NCBI GenBank assembly: GCA_965226915.1
Contig: CBDDEJ010000009.1
Span: 434,001-498,000, forward strand
Reading direction: 5' to 3'
DNA: 64,000 bases
Source of the DNA: Io17-Chloro-G2 sp965226915
GTDB taxonomy: Bacteria; Chloroflexota; Dehalococcoidia; Lucifugimonadales; UBA3495
Positions 18,424-28,145 of this stretch are shown in pieces; position 1 is the first letter of the stretch, and each line of letters opens with the position of its first letter. The notes beneath the pieces were generated by a model. It was given only the letters and a program-made list of their open reading frames with translations. It did not search any database and was not told the origin of the DNA. Both the position numbers and the translations under genes were made by a program.

Positions 18424-18482
18424 CCACCACAGCTCATGGTGAGCCCTTGGGCTCGGCTCGGGACAGGCTTGTCGAACCACGG
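18424..18482. repeat. REP-like repeat, left of IS1380
   Basis: An about 60-bp segment with GGTGAGCCC, CTCGGCTC, GGACAGG and GTCGAACCA recurs in the same orientation at 20346-20402, right of the IS. It resembles common bacterial interspersed repeats of the type CTTCGGCTCGGCTCAGGACA. The IS1380 copy therefore sits between two direct copies. Confidence 0.55.
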
Positions 18483-18486
18483 CTTC

Positions 18487-20222
18487 TGCTTAAGTCCGAA
18501 TCCACCGATGGACCCGGATGGAGGGCGTGAGGACAGCGGAAGAGGGGGGAGGGAGTTGCAGGCGCGATGATCCGGGCTCGAATTCGGGTAGACGGGAGGT
18601 TGGCGGGCGGTCGCAGGCGCTTTTGGGGGTGCCGATGGCGGTCTGCAGTGGCTGTGCTGAGCGAGATGGCGGGATAGGACACGGGAAGAGGCGCTCGCGG
18701 ACCGGGACTGGCGCGAGTTTGCCGGGACGTTCAGTTGGCCGGATGGCGGGTCAGTTGCAGACGGGTCGTCAGGCTGGGAGTGGCAGGGCGCGCAGCCGGG
18801 CCAGGGCGCGACTGAACTGGGTTTCCCAAGGCCAGCGCTGGGGCAGATGCAGGGTGAGGCGGCGCGCCGAGCGGGTGAGCCGTCCGGCCAGGGAGAAGAA
18901 CCGTCGCCTGAGGGTCTTGGTGGTCACGATCTGCTCGCCCAGGCCGATGCGCGCGGTCCAGCGGGCCAGGTTGTGGGCCATCACCTAGACGGCCAGCCAG
19001 GCGCCGTTGGCGGCGAAGCGGCCGGACGGCATGTGGTTCAACCCGACGCCGTACTTGAGGTCGCGTATCGCATTCTCGATCTCGGCGTGGCGGCGGTGGT
19101 CGGCCTCCAGTTCCAGGGTCTCTCCGTCCCGGTCGGTGATGAAGCCGTGATAACTGTAGGTGGCGAAGAGGGCCAGTTGGGAACCGGGGGTCGGCTGCAC
19201 CCGCCGGACGATGAGCCGCACCGGCGCGGCGTCCGGCTCACTCTGGAAGGGGGTATAAGTCGTCTCGGCCACAGCGGCGGCGCCGTCCATCCAGTAGGGA
19301 ATCGGCGTCCAGGCAGCTTCGGGTATGGCCTCGATGAGATTGCGCAGGCTTTTGTGCTGGCGGATGGTGATGGAGAAGCGCACGTCCAGCTTGCGGCAGA
19401 CGGCGACCACGGCGTGGGTATAGAAGCCGCTGTCGGCCCGCAGGGTGATCTGCCCGCTGGCGCCAGCGTAGCGCACCCGCGCCACCGTCTCCCGCAGGAA
19501 GTGGGCGGCCCCGCGGGCGGTGTTGGCGCGGCCCTCGCGCAGCCGGGACATCAGCACGTCGCCGGCGCCGCCGGCGACGGCCAACAGCGGGTGATAGCCC
19601 CGGGCGCCGGTGTAGCCGTGGTGGCGGGCGCCCTCCTTGGCCAGTCCGTAGGTCTCGCAGATCGTCGAATCAAGGTCGATGGTAAATGGTGCGTCGCCGG
19701 GTCCGGCTCCGGCCTGCCAGGCCCGGGCCAGCAACTCGCGGCTCACCCGGTCCAGTTGGCGGACGTGGCCCCAGCGAAAGCTGCGCAGGAAGGCGCCCAG
19801 GGTGCAGGGCGCCTTGAGCACACTGCCCAGGGTGCAGGCTGTCCCGCCGGCGCGCAGCGCATCGGCGTCGTCAATGCAGTCGCCGCCCGCCAACGCAGAT
19901 GCCACCAGCGTCATCATCTTGTCACCGGTGTTGGCTCGGCCTGGGGCCCGGCCCAGGTCCAGGCGCCGGTCAACCAGTTGGGAAAGGCCGAGGTGCAAGG
20001 CCAAGGTGGCGGGAAGGAGCAGGCCGGCATTGTTGACCAGGCGGTGGTCGTCGAAGGTGATGTGGATGCGGTCGAGATGGTTGCGTGGTCGCATCTATTG
20101 GGTGCTCCTTGTTTCTGGTCGGTTTTCTGTTATAAAACCATTATCCCAGATTCAGAGGAGCACTTCCTTCCCTATCCGCCCTGTCGCGACACGCCCTCTA
20201 TCGGTGGATTCGGGCTTAAGCA
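18487..20222 (-). mobile_element. IS1380-family insertion sequence, complete ends
   Basis: The terminal inverted repeats are TGCTTAAGtCCGAATCCACC (from 18487) and its near-perfect complement ending at 20222; 22 of 24 positions agree. The element is 1736 bp, the usual IS1380 size, and holds one transposase gene on the minus strand. No clear target duplication is seen (flanks CTTC and CTCT). Direct REP-like repeats lie on both sides. Confidence 0.88.
18769..20094 (-). pseudogene. IS1380-family transposase interrupted by an in-frame amber codon
   Basis: The first 369 codons encode a DDE transposase of the IS1380 family: FTIDLDSTICETYG, GARGYHPLLA, LRADSGFYT and RRHAEIENAIRDLKYGVGLNHMPSGRF. A TAG at 18985-18987 interrupts NGAWLAV*VMAHNLARW, and the same frame continues for 71 codons to 18769 with typical C-terminal sequence. 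The full frame is 441 residues if the TAG is read through; CAG (Gln) is the simplest ancestor. All catalytic residues precede the stop, so the short product might keep partial activity, but inactivation is more likely. Confidence 0.88.
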
Positions 20223-20527
20223 CTCTCCCGGACCCGAGCTAACTGGTCATCATCAGCGAGAATCCTTCGACTGGCTCAGGATGAGCGGGACTATGGCTGG
20301 TATCAATTCTCGGGCCGTTACCGCAGTCCATACCGAAATCCTCACCCACCACCGCTCACGGTGAGCCCTTCGGCTCGGCTCAGGACAGGGTTGCCGAACC
20401 ATAACGATTAGCTTAGAACATTCCCCACGGCCGCCGGAGGCGGCCAGGTTTTGATCCCATTCCGCCTGCGGATTGTTCCTAGACCTAACCTAAGCCTCTT
20501 ATCTAGAACGTCATGCTAAGACGGTAT
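20223..20527. repeat. Intergenic region with inverted REP-like repeats
   Basis: This 305-bp gap contains CCTTCGACTGGCTCAGGATG (about 20265) and, at 20346-20402, the second copy of the repeat found left of IS1380, in inverted relation to the first. The rest has no gene. Confidence 0.5.
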
Positions 20528-22660
20528 CTAGGGCCAACTGATCACCGGAGGGATCCATCCGCCCACGTTGGAGCTGTAGATGGGCGTCTGGGTAAAGGCG
20601 GTGAAAATCTCGTATCTGTACTCGGACCGCAGGTCACTTGAAACTGGTTTACCGGATAATGGCTTACTGGCCGGGGTGATTACCTGATAGCCAGCCGTCT
20701 CTTGGTTGGATTCAACCTTCCCGGCCAGCCAATTTTGGTCCACGTAGCCATCCTCTGAAACCTTTTCGGCTTCGATAGCCGCTTGGGTTGGAATCAGGAC
20801 GTGGGGCGTGGCCGCAAGCACGGGGCTTACATACCTACCCCGGGCAATGCCCGGAAATTCGAACAGCTTCTCGCCGGTAAACACGTTGGATGCCTCCCAC
20901 GACTCCTCGTCCACGCTGTATAAAACGTCGATGCCGTTCAGTCCCCACACCGGGTTTTCGTCATCCACCTCGTTGTTAGTGACCTTCCTGAGTTCGGTTC
21001 CATCCCGGTTCATGATCCACAGTTCACTGTCGGGTCCTCCCCGCCGCGCTTCACCTGATGAATCGTCCTGGGCGTAAAACAGGATTCGGCGGCTGTCCGG
21101 CGAAAATTTGGGTTCGTTGGGGAATTTGACTCGGCCCTGGGTCAAATTCTCTTGGCCGCTGCCGTCGGAGTTCATCGCCCAAATATCCCAGGAGAACGAC
21201 TCTCGATCGGAGACGTAGACGATCCTCGAGTTGCCGGGCGACCAACTAGTACTACAACGACGTGTTATCCTACAAGGTAACTCGTGGGCGGATTTTGAAG
21301 CTGGCAACGAACGAGTGCGAGTCTCCCATGATGAACGGTCCGTAGCTGAAGAAGAAGACCTGAGCGTGTTTTCTCATAACGCGTCGTTGTAGTACTAGGC
21401 GCCGTGGCCCCGTTTTGGCGCTGCGCCTCAAAGGTCAGTTGGGTCAACCCGGAGCCGTCTCTGCCGGCCACGTATATCTGCGCCCGATCCAGCCTGCCGT
21501 TGGGATAGGCGTGAAAGGCGATCTTGCGTTGGTCCCACGACCATTGGGGGGGTGGGCGCCGTCGAAATCATCTACACGAGTAATTACCGTCGGTGTTTCG
21601 CTGGGAGAGGGGTCCAGGGGATAAGTGACCAGGGCTTGCCGGAAGAACTGGCATTCGCCCCCGTTCCACTGGAAGCATTTGGCTTCGCCGTAGACCACGT
21701 CTGTCCCGCCGTGGGCCACGTCCAGGCCTCCCAGGCCCCGATAGACCCTGGGAGGGATGTCTTCAGCCACAACGATGGCTGTCCACCGGTCCGCCTTCAG
21801 TTCCGACATCAAGATCCGGTCTAGGAACAGGGGACCTGCCCCGGAGGTGTTGAGCATGAAGATATGGGGCACGTAGTCGGGCTGCGGGTCGCGGGCCAGC
21901 GAATCCAATGACCGGACCGGCCCCAGATCACCGCCGAACGCCCTGAGATTCGATTCGTTCAGCTCGGTGAATATAGAATAGTCCACGCTCCAGAACAGGG
22001 CGTTATTGACAACCCGCTTCACCGTGTTGACCAGCCGGTCGGCCCCCACGAACAGGGGCAAAGCGGCGCTTTCCTTCAACGCGCCGGCGGAACCGCTGGT
22101 GACCGGGTCTCTCACTTCAGCAGCGTAGATCAACCCCGCTTCATAGGTGGTCTCCAGGCTCACATCTTGAAACGCGTCGCCCGCCAATCTTGAAGTCAGC
22201 GCCCAGAGATTAGCGCCGTCCACGGTGCGGACCTTCAACAGATATGCCGCGTTCGCCGGGACGCGGAATTGATATGACTCCGTGTTTGATTGGCTGACCA
22301 CCAGGTCTCCCGCCAAAGTCATCACCGAGACTCGATCGACTTCACGTTGGAGCGGGTGGCTTCGTTGGCCGAAAAGCGACGCCAGGCCGTCCCATCGGAT
22401 ACGGCCACTCAGGCTGATTTCGTTTTCTACGCCATTGGGCTCTTGGATCGACGGCGTAGTTATTGCCTGGGGGGTGACTCGGGGGTGACTCGGGGGAGCA
22501 GCTCGGCGGCATCTATCTGTGGAGTCTTGCCGGCCGGTTGGGTAGGGGCGGTGGTCGCCGGTTCCTGAGTCCTGACTTCTGATGCCGGTTCTGTTTGGCT
22601 GCAAGCAGTCAGGCTGAAGGTCAGTGCGGCTACCAGGCCGAATATCAGATAGCGTCTCAT
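20528..22660 (-). pseudogene. TolB-like beta-propeller lipoprotein, broken by three lesions
   Basis: An ATG at 22660 starts a lipoprotein signal (LTFSLTAC). The 3' part is TolB/WD40-like: APSWSPGNSRIVYVSDRES, DIWAMNSDGSGQENLTQG, ELWIMNRDGTELRKVT. Three lesions split it. An 11-bp tandem duplication at 22471-22492 shifts the frame, one G is lost from the G7 tract at 21546-21552, and a 145-bp MITE with its CTAG duplication lies at 21246-21398. Removing 149 and 11 bp and adding 1 gives 1974 nt, an uninterrupted 657-residue protein reading GATAPSWSPG across the repaired site. Likely original role: secreted propeller lipoprotein. It is clearly dead. Confidence 0.86.
21250..21394. mobile_element. 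145-bp MITE with IS701-type ends, inserted in the TolB-like gene
   Basis: The element begins TACTACAACGACG and ends CGTCGTTGTAGTA, a perfect 13-bp inverted repeat identical to the ends of the two IS701 copies in this window. It is flanked by CTAG at 21246-21249 and 21395-21398 as target duplication. There is no ORF of note and no internal similarity to the IS body beyond the ends. Excision of 149 bp restores the host reading frame exactly. Confidence 0.9.
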
Positions 22661-22849
22661 GCCGCCCCACCGCCCAACGAAACAAGATGCGGTTTGGGTT
22701 CCCCTGTCGAACGTATTCTGTCAGGTTGCGCCCAACCAGATGGCTAAGAACAGCATAGATACACCGGTGAATTAAGCCAAGCCGCACTTCAATCCAGGGC
22801 TGGCGCGCTGGACAATCCAGCTCCGGACCACTTGAACGCTACCCGTGAA

Positions 22850-23386
22850 TTAGCCGGCGGATGCCTGGGCGGGAGATTGTTCAAAGGCCATGGTGACGTG
22901 CCGCACGAATATTGCCCCAACCGGGGACCCCAAGGGCGCGTTGGCGACCAACAATGCGATGACGTGCTTTCCGCCGGGAACGGCGGGTTCCTCGATCATC
23001 ACCCGTTTTGGAGTGTTGTTGCCGGTGACCACGCCGATGCTGCCGTCAATCGTGCCGTCGATGTAGACCTCGCCATAGTTGTCCACGTTGGTTTCAAAAT
23101 ACACGCGGTTGCCCGCCACCTGCTGCCCTTTGACCTCCGCAGGCATGGTGAAGGCCAGCCGATACCACGCGAAGGTGAATCCCACCGACAGCCGGTCCTG
23201 AACGTTCACGTCTTTGTCCCAGCCCGAATCGTCGTAATCAGCCAGGCGCGCGGGGCTGCCCAGCATCTCGGCCACCAAGCCCTGGTTGGGTTCTCCGGGG
23301 ACCAACCCCGGCGCCCGGCGCCAGCCGTCCGCCGACAGTATCTGCATGGTTTCTTTGCTCTCTAGGTCTAAAGCCACTCTAGCCAT
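22850..23386 (-). CDS. Hypothetical protein with beta-sandwich (galactose-binding-like) features
   Basis: A 178-residue protein without signal peptide. The segment AWYRLAFTMPAEVKGQQVAG, then VYFETNVDNYGEVYIDGTIDG, resembles the jelly-roll sugar-binding domain of glycoside hydrolase family 2-type proteins (strand-turn pattern YR-x-F...G...V-x-VNG). The WRRAPGLVPGEPNQG part is unassigned. It lies 119 bp downstream of the truncated LLM gene on the same strand. Family assignment is by pattern only. Confidence 0.6.
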   Translation of the reverse strand: MARVALDLESKETMQILSADGWRRAPGLVPGEPNQGLVAEMLGSPARLADYDDSGWDKDVNVQDRLSVGFTFAWYRLAFTMPAEVKGQQVAGNRVYFETNVDNYGEVYIDGTIDGSIGVVTGNNTPKRVMIEEPAVPGGKHVIALLVANAPLGSPVGAIFVRHVTMAFEQSPAQASAG

Positions 23387-23505
23387 ATCGTTTCACCTTG
23401 ATTAGGTATAGTTGACCGGCGAAGGCCTGCGGCCCCGGCTCGAATCAAATCGCATACTAACACCGCCACCGCCGGCGAGGGAAATGAACCCATCGGCACG
23501 CGGCG

Positions 23506-24435
23506 TCACCGCTTGAAATGGGGGATCACGTCTTCGCCCAATACCCTGATGGTTTGCAGGGCTTGTTCTCTCTCGTCCAGCGCGCATCGGAACAGCACCT
23601 CGGTGACCCCGGCGCGTTCCATGTCCGCCAGATATTCGATGCCTTCCTCAGGGCTGCCTATGACCAGGGACCGTTCGACTTCCTGGGCGGTGAACCCTCG
23701 GTATCCGTTCTCGAAGAGGGTTTGGGCTTCCCGGTGTCCGGCTTCCGATGTGGGGGCCAGATGGGTGTCGCGCCGCAACACGATGTCCATGTCTTGGCTG
23801 TCGCGGCTGCATTCCTTCAGGGAATCCAGGTAGAACTGAATGCCCTTTTTGACCAGCTCCGGCGTCCACCCCGGCACTATGGCCCAGCCATCGCCCATCT
23901 TGGCCGCCCGTTGTATGGCCGGCTCGGCGCCCGCGGCGATCCACATAGGCAGCGGTTGGGATAACGGCTTGGGATTCAGGGAGATTGGCGCGTTGATGGG
24001 ATAGTGGCGGCCCTTGTAAGTGACGCCGTCGTTCTCAAATAGCAGCCGCATGACCTCAAAGGTCTCTACAAACCGGGAAACCCGGGCTCGTTGCCTGGTT
24101 CCAAAGGCGGCGAAGGCCGCCGGGTCGTACCCCAGGCCGTTGATCACCGAGATGCGGCCGCCGCTGATGACGTCCAGGGTAGCCAGCTGTTCCGCCAGCA
24201 GGATGGGGTTGTAGAAGGGCAACAGGAACAGTGGCAGCAATTGCATGGTGCCGCTGACAGAGGTAAGGCTGGAAATGGCCGGAAGCACCTGCACGTAATG
24301 GTCGGAGGTCAGGTGGTGATCGCCCAACGAGAAGGAATCAAATCCCAGTTGGGGAAACTGTTCAGAGTTGAGGGGAAGTGAGCAACCGGCGGCATTCCAG
24401 GAGGGGATTGAGACCTCTGGCCCGCCAGGTGCCAA
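23506..24435 (-). CDS. LLM-class flavin-dependent oxidoreductase, 5' end replaced by IS66
   Basis: From about residue 28 (QLGFDSFSLGDHHLTSDHY) to the end (EYLADMERAGVTEVLFR) the protein is a luciferase-like monooxygenase, with GGRISVINGLGYDP and PLPMWIAAGAEPAIQRAAKMGDGWAIVPGW. The first 27 codons derive from the adjacent IS66 end, and the expected N-terminal strand (MKIGxF type) is missing. The frame stays open, but the native start and promoter are lost, so the gene is probably non-functional. It belongs to the same superfamily as the gene at 16609. Confidence 0.8.
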   Translation of the reverse strand: MAPGGPEVSIPSWNAAGCSLPLNSEQFPQLGFDSFSLGDHHLTSDHYVQVLPAISSLTSVSGTMQLLPLFLLPFYNPILLAEQLATLDVISGGRISVINGLGYDPAAFAAFGTRQRARVSRFVETFEVMRLLFENDGVTYKGRHYPINAPISLNPKPLSQPLPMWIAAGAEPAIQRAAKMGDGWAIVPGWTPELVKKGIQFYLDSLKECSRDSQDMDIVLRRDTHLAPTSEAGHREAQTLFENGYRGFTAQEVERSLVIGSPEEGIEYLADMERAGVTEVLFRCALDEREQALQTIRVLGEDVIPHFKR

Positions 24436-25747
24436 AGAGGGATGCCAAGGTCATCTTGCTGTCGGAGCCCTGCCCTGAGCGGGCGCCGCCGCTGATCTTG
24501 CGACTGGTTACCAGATGCCGCAGGCTCCGCTCGGCGGCGTTGTTGTCTGAGGGCACGGCTGGGTCCGACACGAAGACAAACAGTTCCTTGATGAACCGTT
24601 CCATGCGCCGGCAGAGCTTGGCCTGAACCGCCAGGGGATCTTTAAGGAAAGGCCGCGCCAAGACCATTAGTTTCTCCTCCAGCATTAGCTGGGTGCGATG
24701 GCCTGGCTGGGCTCGGGGAAGGACCGAGGCCTTGGCCTCCGTGTAGACCTGGTGAACCGCCTCGGCCCACTGAGCCAGCCCAGCGTCTTCTGGGTACAAC
24801 CCTTTCAGGTCATGGATATCCCGCAGCAGATGAGCCCAGCACCGTTGCTTCAGGCCCGGGTAGTGGTTATAGGCGGCGTAGAAATCACTGACCAACACTC
24901 CGCTGAAGGAGGAATCCAGCACCTCATCCACCACCCCCTTATCCCGACCCCGACGCAGGAAGTATCGTTCGCTGGGAGTGCTGAAGGTCCAAACATAGCC
25001 GTTGCTCCCGTCCTGGCGCCAGCCGGTTTCGTCGCCCTGCACCACGGGACTGGCGCGGACTTGCTCGAGCACCTCTCGCACCGCCGTCTCAGCCTGACAG
25101 GCTACTCCATGGACGGCCTCGACGATGGCGCCAACACTCAGGTGCAACTGATGGACGCTCTCCAGGTACCATTGCCAGGTATCATTGGATGATTCTTATG
25201 GGCAACCGTCCCTCCTCCCGCAGGGTCACCATCAGGCTTACCAGATTGACCCCCAGGCGCTGCTGGCCCAGAACCACCCCCTGCAGGGCCTCTTTGGGCA
25301 GCCGGCGCCGCTGGCATACCGGACAGATGCGGGCTACCAGGGCGTGCTCGGTCACTTCTACCGGAGCCACCGGTAGCTCAATGACTTCCCGAGTTCGCTG
25401 TACCCATCCGCCGTTCAGGTGAGTCCCGCAGTCGGGACAGACCGCCACGGCAGCGCGGCTTTCTGGGCTCCTTTTTCTCCGGCGCTTGCCGGCTGGAGTG
25501 CGGCTGATTACCCGGCATCCCCGACGACCCGCGCCGGTTGGGACGGGATTCCAGAACCCCAATCCGCCTTTGCAAATCGGCAATGACTCCCCGCTGGCCG
25601 GCAATTATCTCCAGCAGAGTTTCGCCACTCGCCGCGTTCAGGTCTAGTTCAGTGTCCACCTCCCTGGTATGCCACAACTCCCCCGGCCATGCCAGCGTTG
25701 TTCCAACGGCTTTGAGCCAATTCACCTCATCAAGTCTGAACAGTTAC
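24354..25747 (-). mobile_element. Degenerate IS66-family element at a rearrangement junction
   Basis: The ends are related inverted repeats: GAAACTGTTCAGAG at 24354 and, reversed, GTAACTGTTCAGAC ending at about 25747. The element is 1.39 kb with a TnpC-type transposase only. Left of it is an LLM gene lacking its 5' end; right of it is a cadherin-like gene lacking its 3' end. There is no matching 8-bp target duplication. The element therefore marks a deletion or recombination joint rather than a simple insertion. Confidence 0.78.
24362..25659 (-). pseudogene. IS66-family transposase, frameshifted
   Basis: The order is a leucine-rich N-terminal coil (GETLLEIIAGQRGVIADLQR), GMPGNQPHSS, a zinc-binding part (CPDCGTHL, ICPVCQRRR), and the DDE catalytic domain (VVQGDETGWRQDG, VSDFYAAYN, SDNNAAERSLRHLV). 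There are two lesions: a frame change with apparent loss of about 20 codons near 25475, and a 13-bp near-perfect tandem duplication at 25162-25187. Deleting one 13-bp unit restores RIIQWYLESVHQLHLSVGA. The catalytic residues remain, but the gene cannot make the full protein. Confidence 0.85.
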
Positions 25748-27145
25748 CTTGGCCCACATCCACTTGACATCCGACACCGCGCCGTCAATGTCCGTAAGGG
25801 TGGCTGTCAGCGCAGTGCCAATCCGTGGCTGCAACGTCGACAGCGTAACCGTCCCACCCTCTTCCACGTTCGTGACGGTTACGATTACGTCCATCTCATC
25901 CGTTTGGCCGTCACTGTCGGTGGCAACCACCGTTATGTTGTATACATTGTCCTTGCCCACATCCTTCGGGGCCTCGAAGTTGGGCGCGTTCGTGAAACTG
26001 AGCACACCATCTGCTGCGAGGCTGAATAAAGCCGCATCGGGCCCCGACAAAGTCAGGACTACCGCGACGCTGTCAACATCGTCCTCGTCGTCCTCGTCGT
26101 CCGTTGCCGCGTAAGTTCGTTCGTTCGTTCGGTTCGTACGTGCTCGCAACAGGTTCGGGGCTTGTGATTGCCTCAGAGACCCTTACTGAAGCCGGTCCCG
26201 TAAGCTTCGGGTCTTCGTCCACGTTGGTGACCGTGATGGTCACCGTGATCATGTCACTATAACCCGTGGCATCATCACCTCTCACATACGGATCCGTCGC
26301 CATGACCATGACCGTGTATACGGCATCCGCCACCGGCTCTCTGTTCAGCGCTGCGCTCGTCCTCAACTGACCCGTCGCTACATCAATGCTGAACGAACTT
26401 GCGTCGTCCCCGACGACCAGCGTATAGGTTAGCACGTCACCCTCAGAGTCCGTGGCAGCAACCGGGTCGCCCACGGTTTCACCCTTCGGCGTGTTCTCCG
26501 CCACCGCTCTGTCAATTCCTGTGTCGGCATCTATTTCGACGCCATCGGCGTCCTTGAACACAGGGGCTGTGTTCGTGCTCCGCGTGACCAGCACCCTGTT
26601 AGCCGTTGTCGCCACCGCGGTCTTGCCGGAACCCTCGGGGTCGGTGTAGGTCACCGTGGCGCGCAGGTAACGGTTTACGTCGGCAGGTTTTGGCGTGTAC
26701 ATGTCAGCCGTCGCCGCTTCGATGACGGTGTAGGCGCCCGTCTTGCTGGAGGACTTGCCCCACTTCCAGGTGGGAGCCGAAGTATCGCCGTCAATATCGG
26801 TCAGGGTAGTAGTCACAACGATGCCGTCCACCGGCTGCAGCGTAGATAGCGTCAACGTCCCCGCCTCGTCCACGTTGGTTACGGTTACGGTTACGGCCAC
26901 CGTAGCGGTCGTTTCTTCTACGCCGTCGGATGCCTCGACTGTGACTGCGTAGGTGTTCTTGTTGCCTTCATTCTCATAGTTCGGCGTGCTCTTGAAGCGC
27001 AACACCCCGTTCTCTATGGAGAAGTCGTCCATGTCAGCGCCGGCCAACGACCAGACGATCGACTTGCCCTCCGGATCCACCGCCGTGTACGTCACCACCG
27101 GGTCCGTCCCGTTCTCGGGATATAAGGGCCGCATATATTGACTGA
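25748..27145 (-). pseudogene. Cadherin-like repeat protein fragment
   Basis: Repeated cadherin-type units are present: VTYTAVDPEGKSIVWSLAGAD, NTAPVFKDADG, TPKGETVGDPVAATDSEGD, DVLTYTLVVGDDASSFSI and ATDSDGQTDEMDVIVTVTNV. The C-terminus is cut by IS66 at DVKWMWAK, and the N-terminus stops abruptly near 27130 at an unrelated sequence. A 25-bp insertion made of four TTCG units (26114-26138) breaks the frame; removing it restores STYAATDDEDDEDDVD. This was a large secreted adhesin-like protein. Upstream of 27145 lies a perfect hairpin and element genes, so the 5' end is also a rearrangement joint. Confidence 0.8.
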
Positions 27146-27185
27146 CAGGGGGAGGACACCGCACCATTGCGGTGTCCTCCCCCTG
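27146..27185. repeat. Perfect 18-bp inverted repeat (40-nt hairpin)
   Basis: CAGGGGGAGGACACCGCA, then CCAT, then the exact complement to 27185. It lies between the cadherin fragment and the phage/plasmid-remnant genes. Neither strand has a T-run after it, so it is not a classical terminator. It could be an element end, a recombination site or a hairpin processing signal. Confidence 0.7.
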
Positions 27186-27196
27186 TGTCTTGCAGC

Positions 27197-27412
27197 CTAG
27201 CGCGCCATGCCGACCGGCTCCCGCTCCTGCTCTAGGCTGAGCGCCCACTCGAACAGGGACGGAGTTGCGGGCTGGGGTTTCCCGTTGCCGCACTTCGGCT
27301 TCACCGGCTCCTCGGCCATGAACTCCGTCTAGGAGAACAGCGTCCACTGCGGTTCCGGGGCCTCGTCGTCGAGGAGTCCGTTGTCCGAACAAATGCAAAA
27401 ACGCCGACACAT
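27197..27412 (-). pseudogene. Small mobile-element protein with in-frame TAG
   Basis: Reading from ATG 27412 gives MCRRFCICSDNGLLDDEAPE, then WTLFS, TAG at 27329-27331, then TEFMAEEPVKPKCGNGKPQP up to SLEQEREPVGMAR and the final TAG at 27197-27199. The frame is exact across 71 codons. Composition of the second part is protein-like. It starts 25 bp after the preceding gene, as in a compact phage or plasmid operon. No family recognised. Confidence 0.55.
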
Positions 27413-27437
27413 GCGGTCGTTCCGGAAGGCCCGGCCC

Positions 27438-27897
27438 TTAGAACAGCCGCAGCGTCTCGGGTTGCTGTTGCTCCGCCTCTCCCTCGGCGGTCCCAGCCTG
27501 CGCCCCCCCCCTGCTCACGCCGGTTCCGGCTCCTCGCCGGGGGAGCGGGTCTCTCGCGCGCCGGATGCTTGGGCGCCTCCTCCCACTTGGCCCTCGCCCG
27601 TTCGATCACCGCCAAGACCTCCTGGGTCAGCCCGGACAGGTCACGGTCATCGAAGGTCTCGATGTGCGGGTCCGACGAGGGCTGTTGCACCCCGATGGTG
27701 GCCCTGCCTCCCTTGACGGACACCACGACCTTCAGGTCCTCGGACGAGCCGGTCTCGTCCCCAGCGTCCTGCTCGTCAGCTACCGCAGCTACCGCAGCTA
27801 CCGCAGCTTCCGTATCGTCCGCCGCATCGCCGAAGAGATTGTCGTCTGCGCTCGGGACATCCGAGCGGGTTGCTTTCGTTCCAACTTCGTCAGGCAT
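27438..27897 (-). pseudogene. Mobile-element protein (weakly PRTRC-E-like), homopolymer frameshift
   Basis: ATG 27897 starts an acidic protein with an Ala-rich repeat encoded by 9-bp units (AVAAVAAVA, about 27778-27812), then DLKVVVSVKGGRATIGVQQP and LTQEVLAVIERARAKWEEAP. A C9 tract at 27503-27511 (plus strand) shifts the frame. With eight bases the frame continues as QAGTAEGEAEQQQPETLRLF and stops at 27438, giving 152 residues. The strand pattern weakly resembles PRTRC-system protein E from plasmids; this is a guess. The homopolymer makes a sequencing error possible. Confidence 0.55.
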
Positions 27898-27944
27898 GGT
27901 TTCTCCTTTCCTTCTTCTCTGACTCTTGCTCAGGCTGCGAGCCT

Positions 27945-28145
27945 CTACTGTCTCCTGATCTCGTCGAGGGTCTGCGGCTCCCAGTACAGGTCGCGCTCCA
28001 CGGCAGGGACCTTGCCGAACACGGTTACCTCAGCCAGCTCGGTCAGGTGAAAGTACCCAAGTTCAGTTTCAAACCCCTCGACGAGGCCGAAGCACCGTCC
28101 GGTCTCGGCATCCCACTCGGTAACGTACCAGCGCGGCGCCGGCAT
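27945..28145 (-). pseudogene. DUF2958 domain protein, N-terminally truncated
   Basis: The 66 codons encode PRWYVTEWDAETGRCFGLVE, then ELGYFHLTELAEV, VERDLYWEP and TLDEI, which match the C-terminal two thirds of DUF2958 proteins found on plasmids and integrative elements. The N-terminal third is missing: upstream sequence is the terL fragment in a different frame. The joint lies near 28146. Confidence 0.75.

Noticed and set aside
18847..20364. 505-codon plus-strand ORF across IS1380
   Set aside because: Shadow of the transposase on the opposite strand; Gly/Gln/Val-rich translation without domains.
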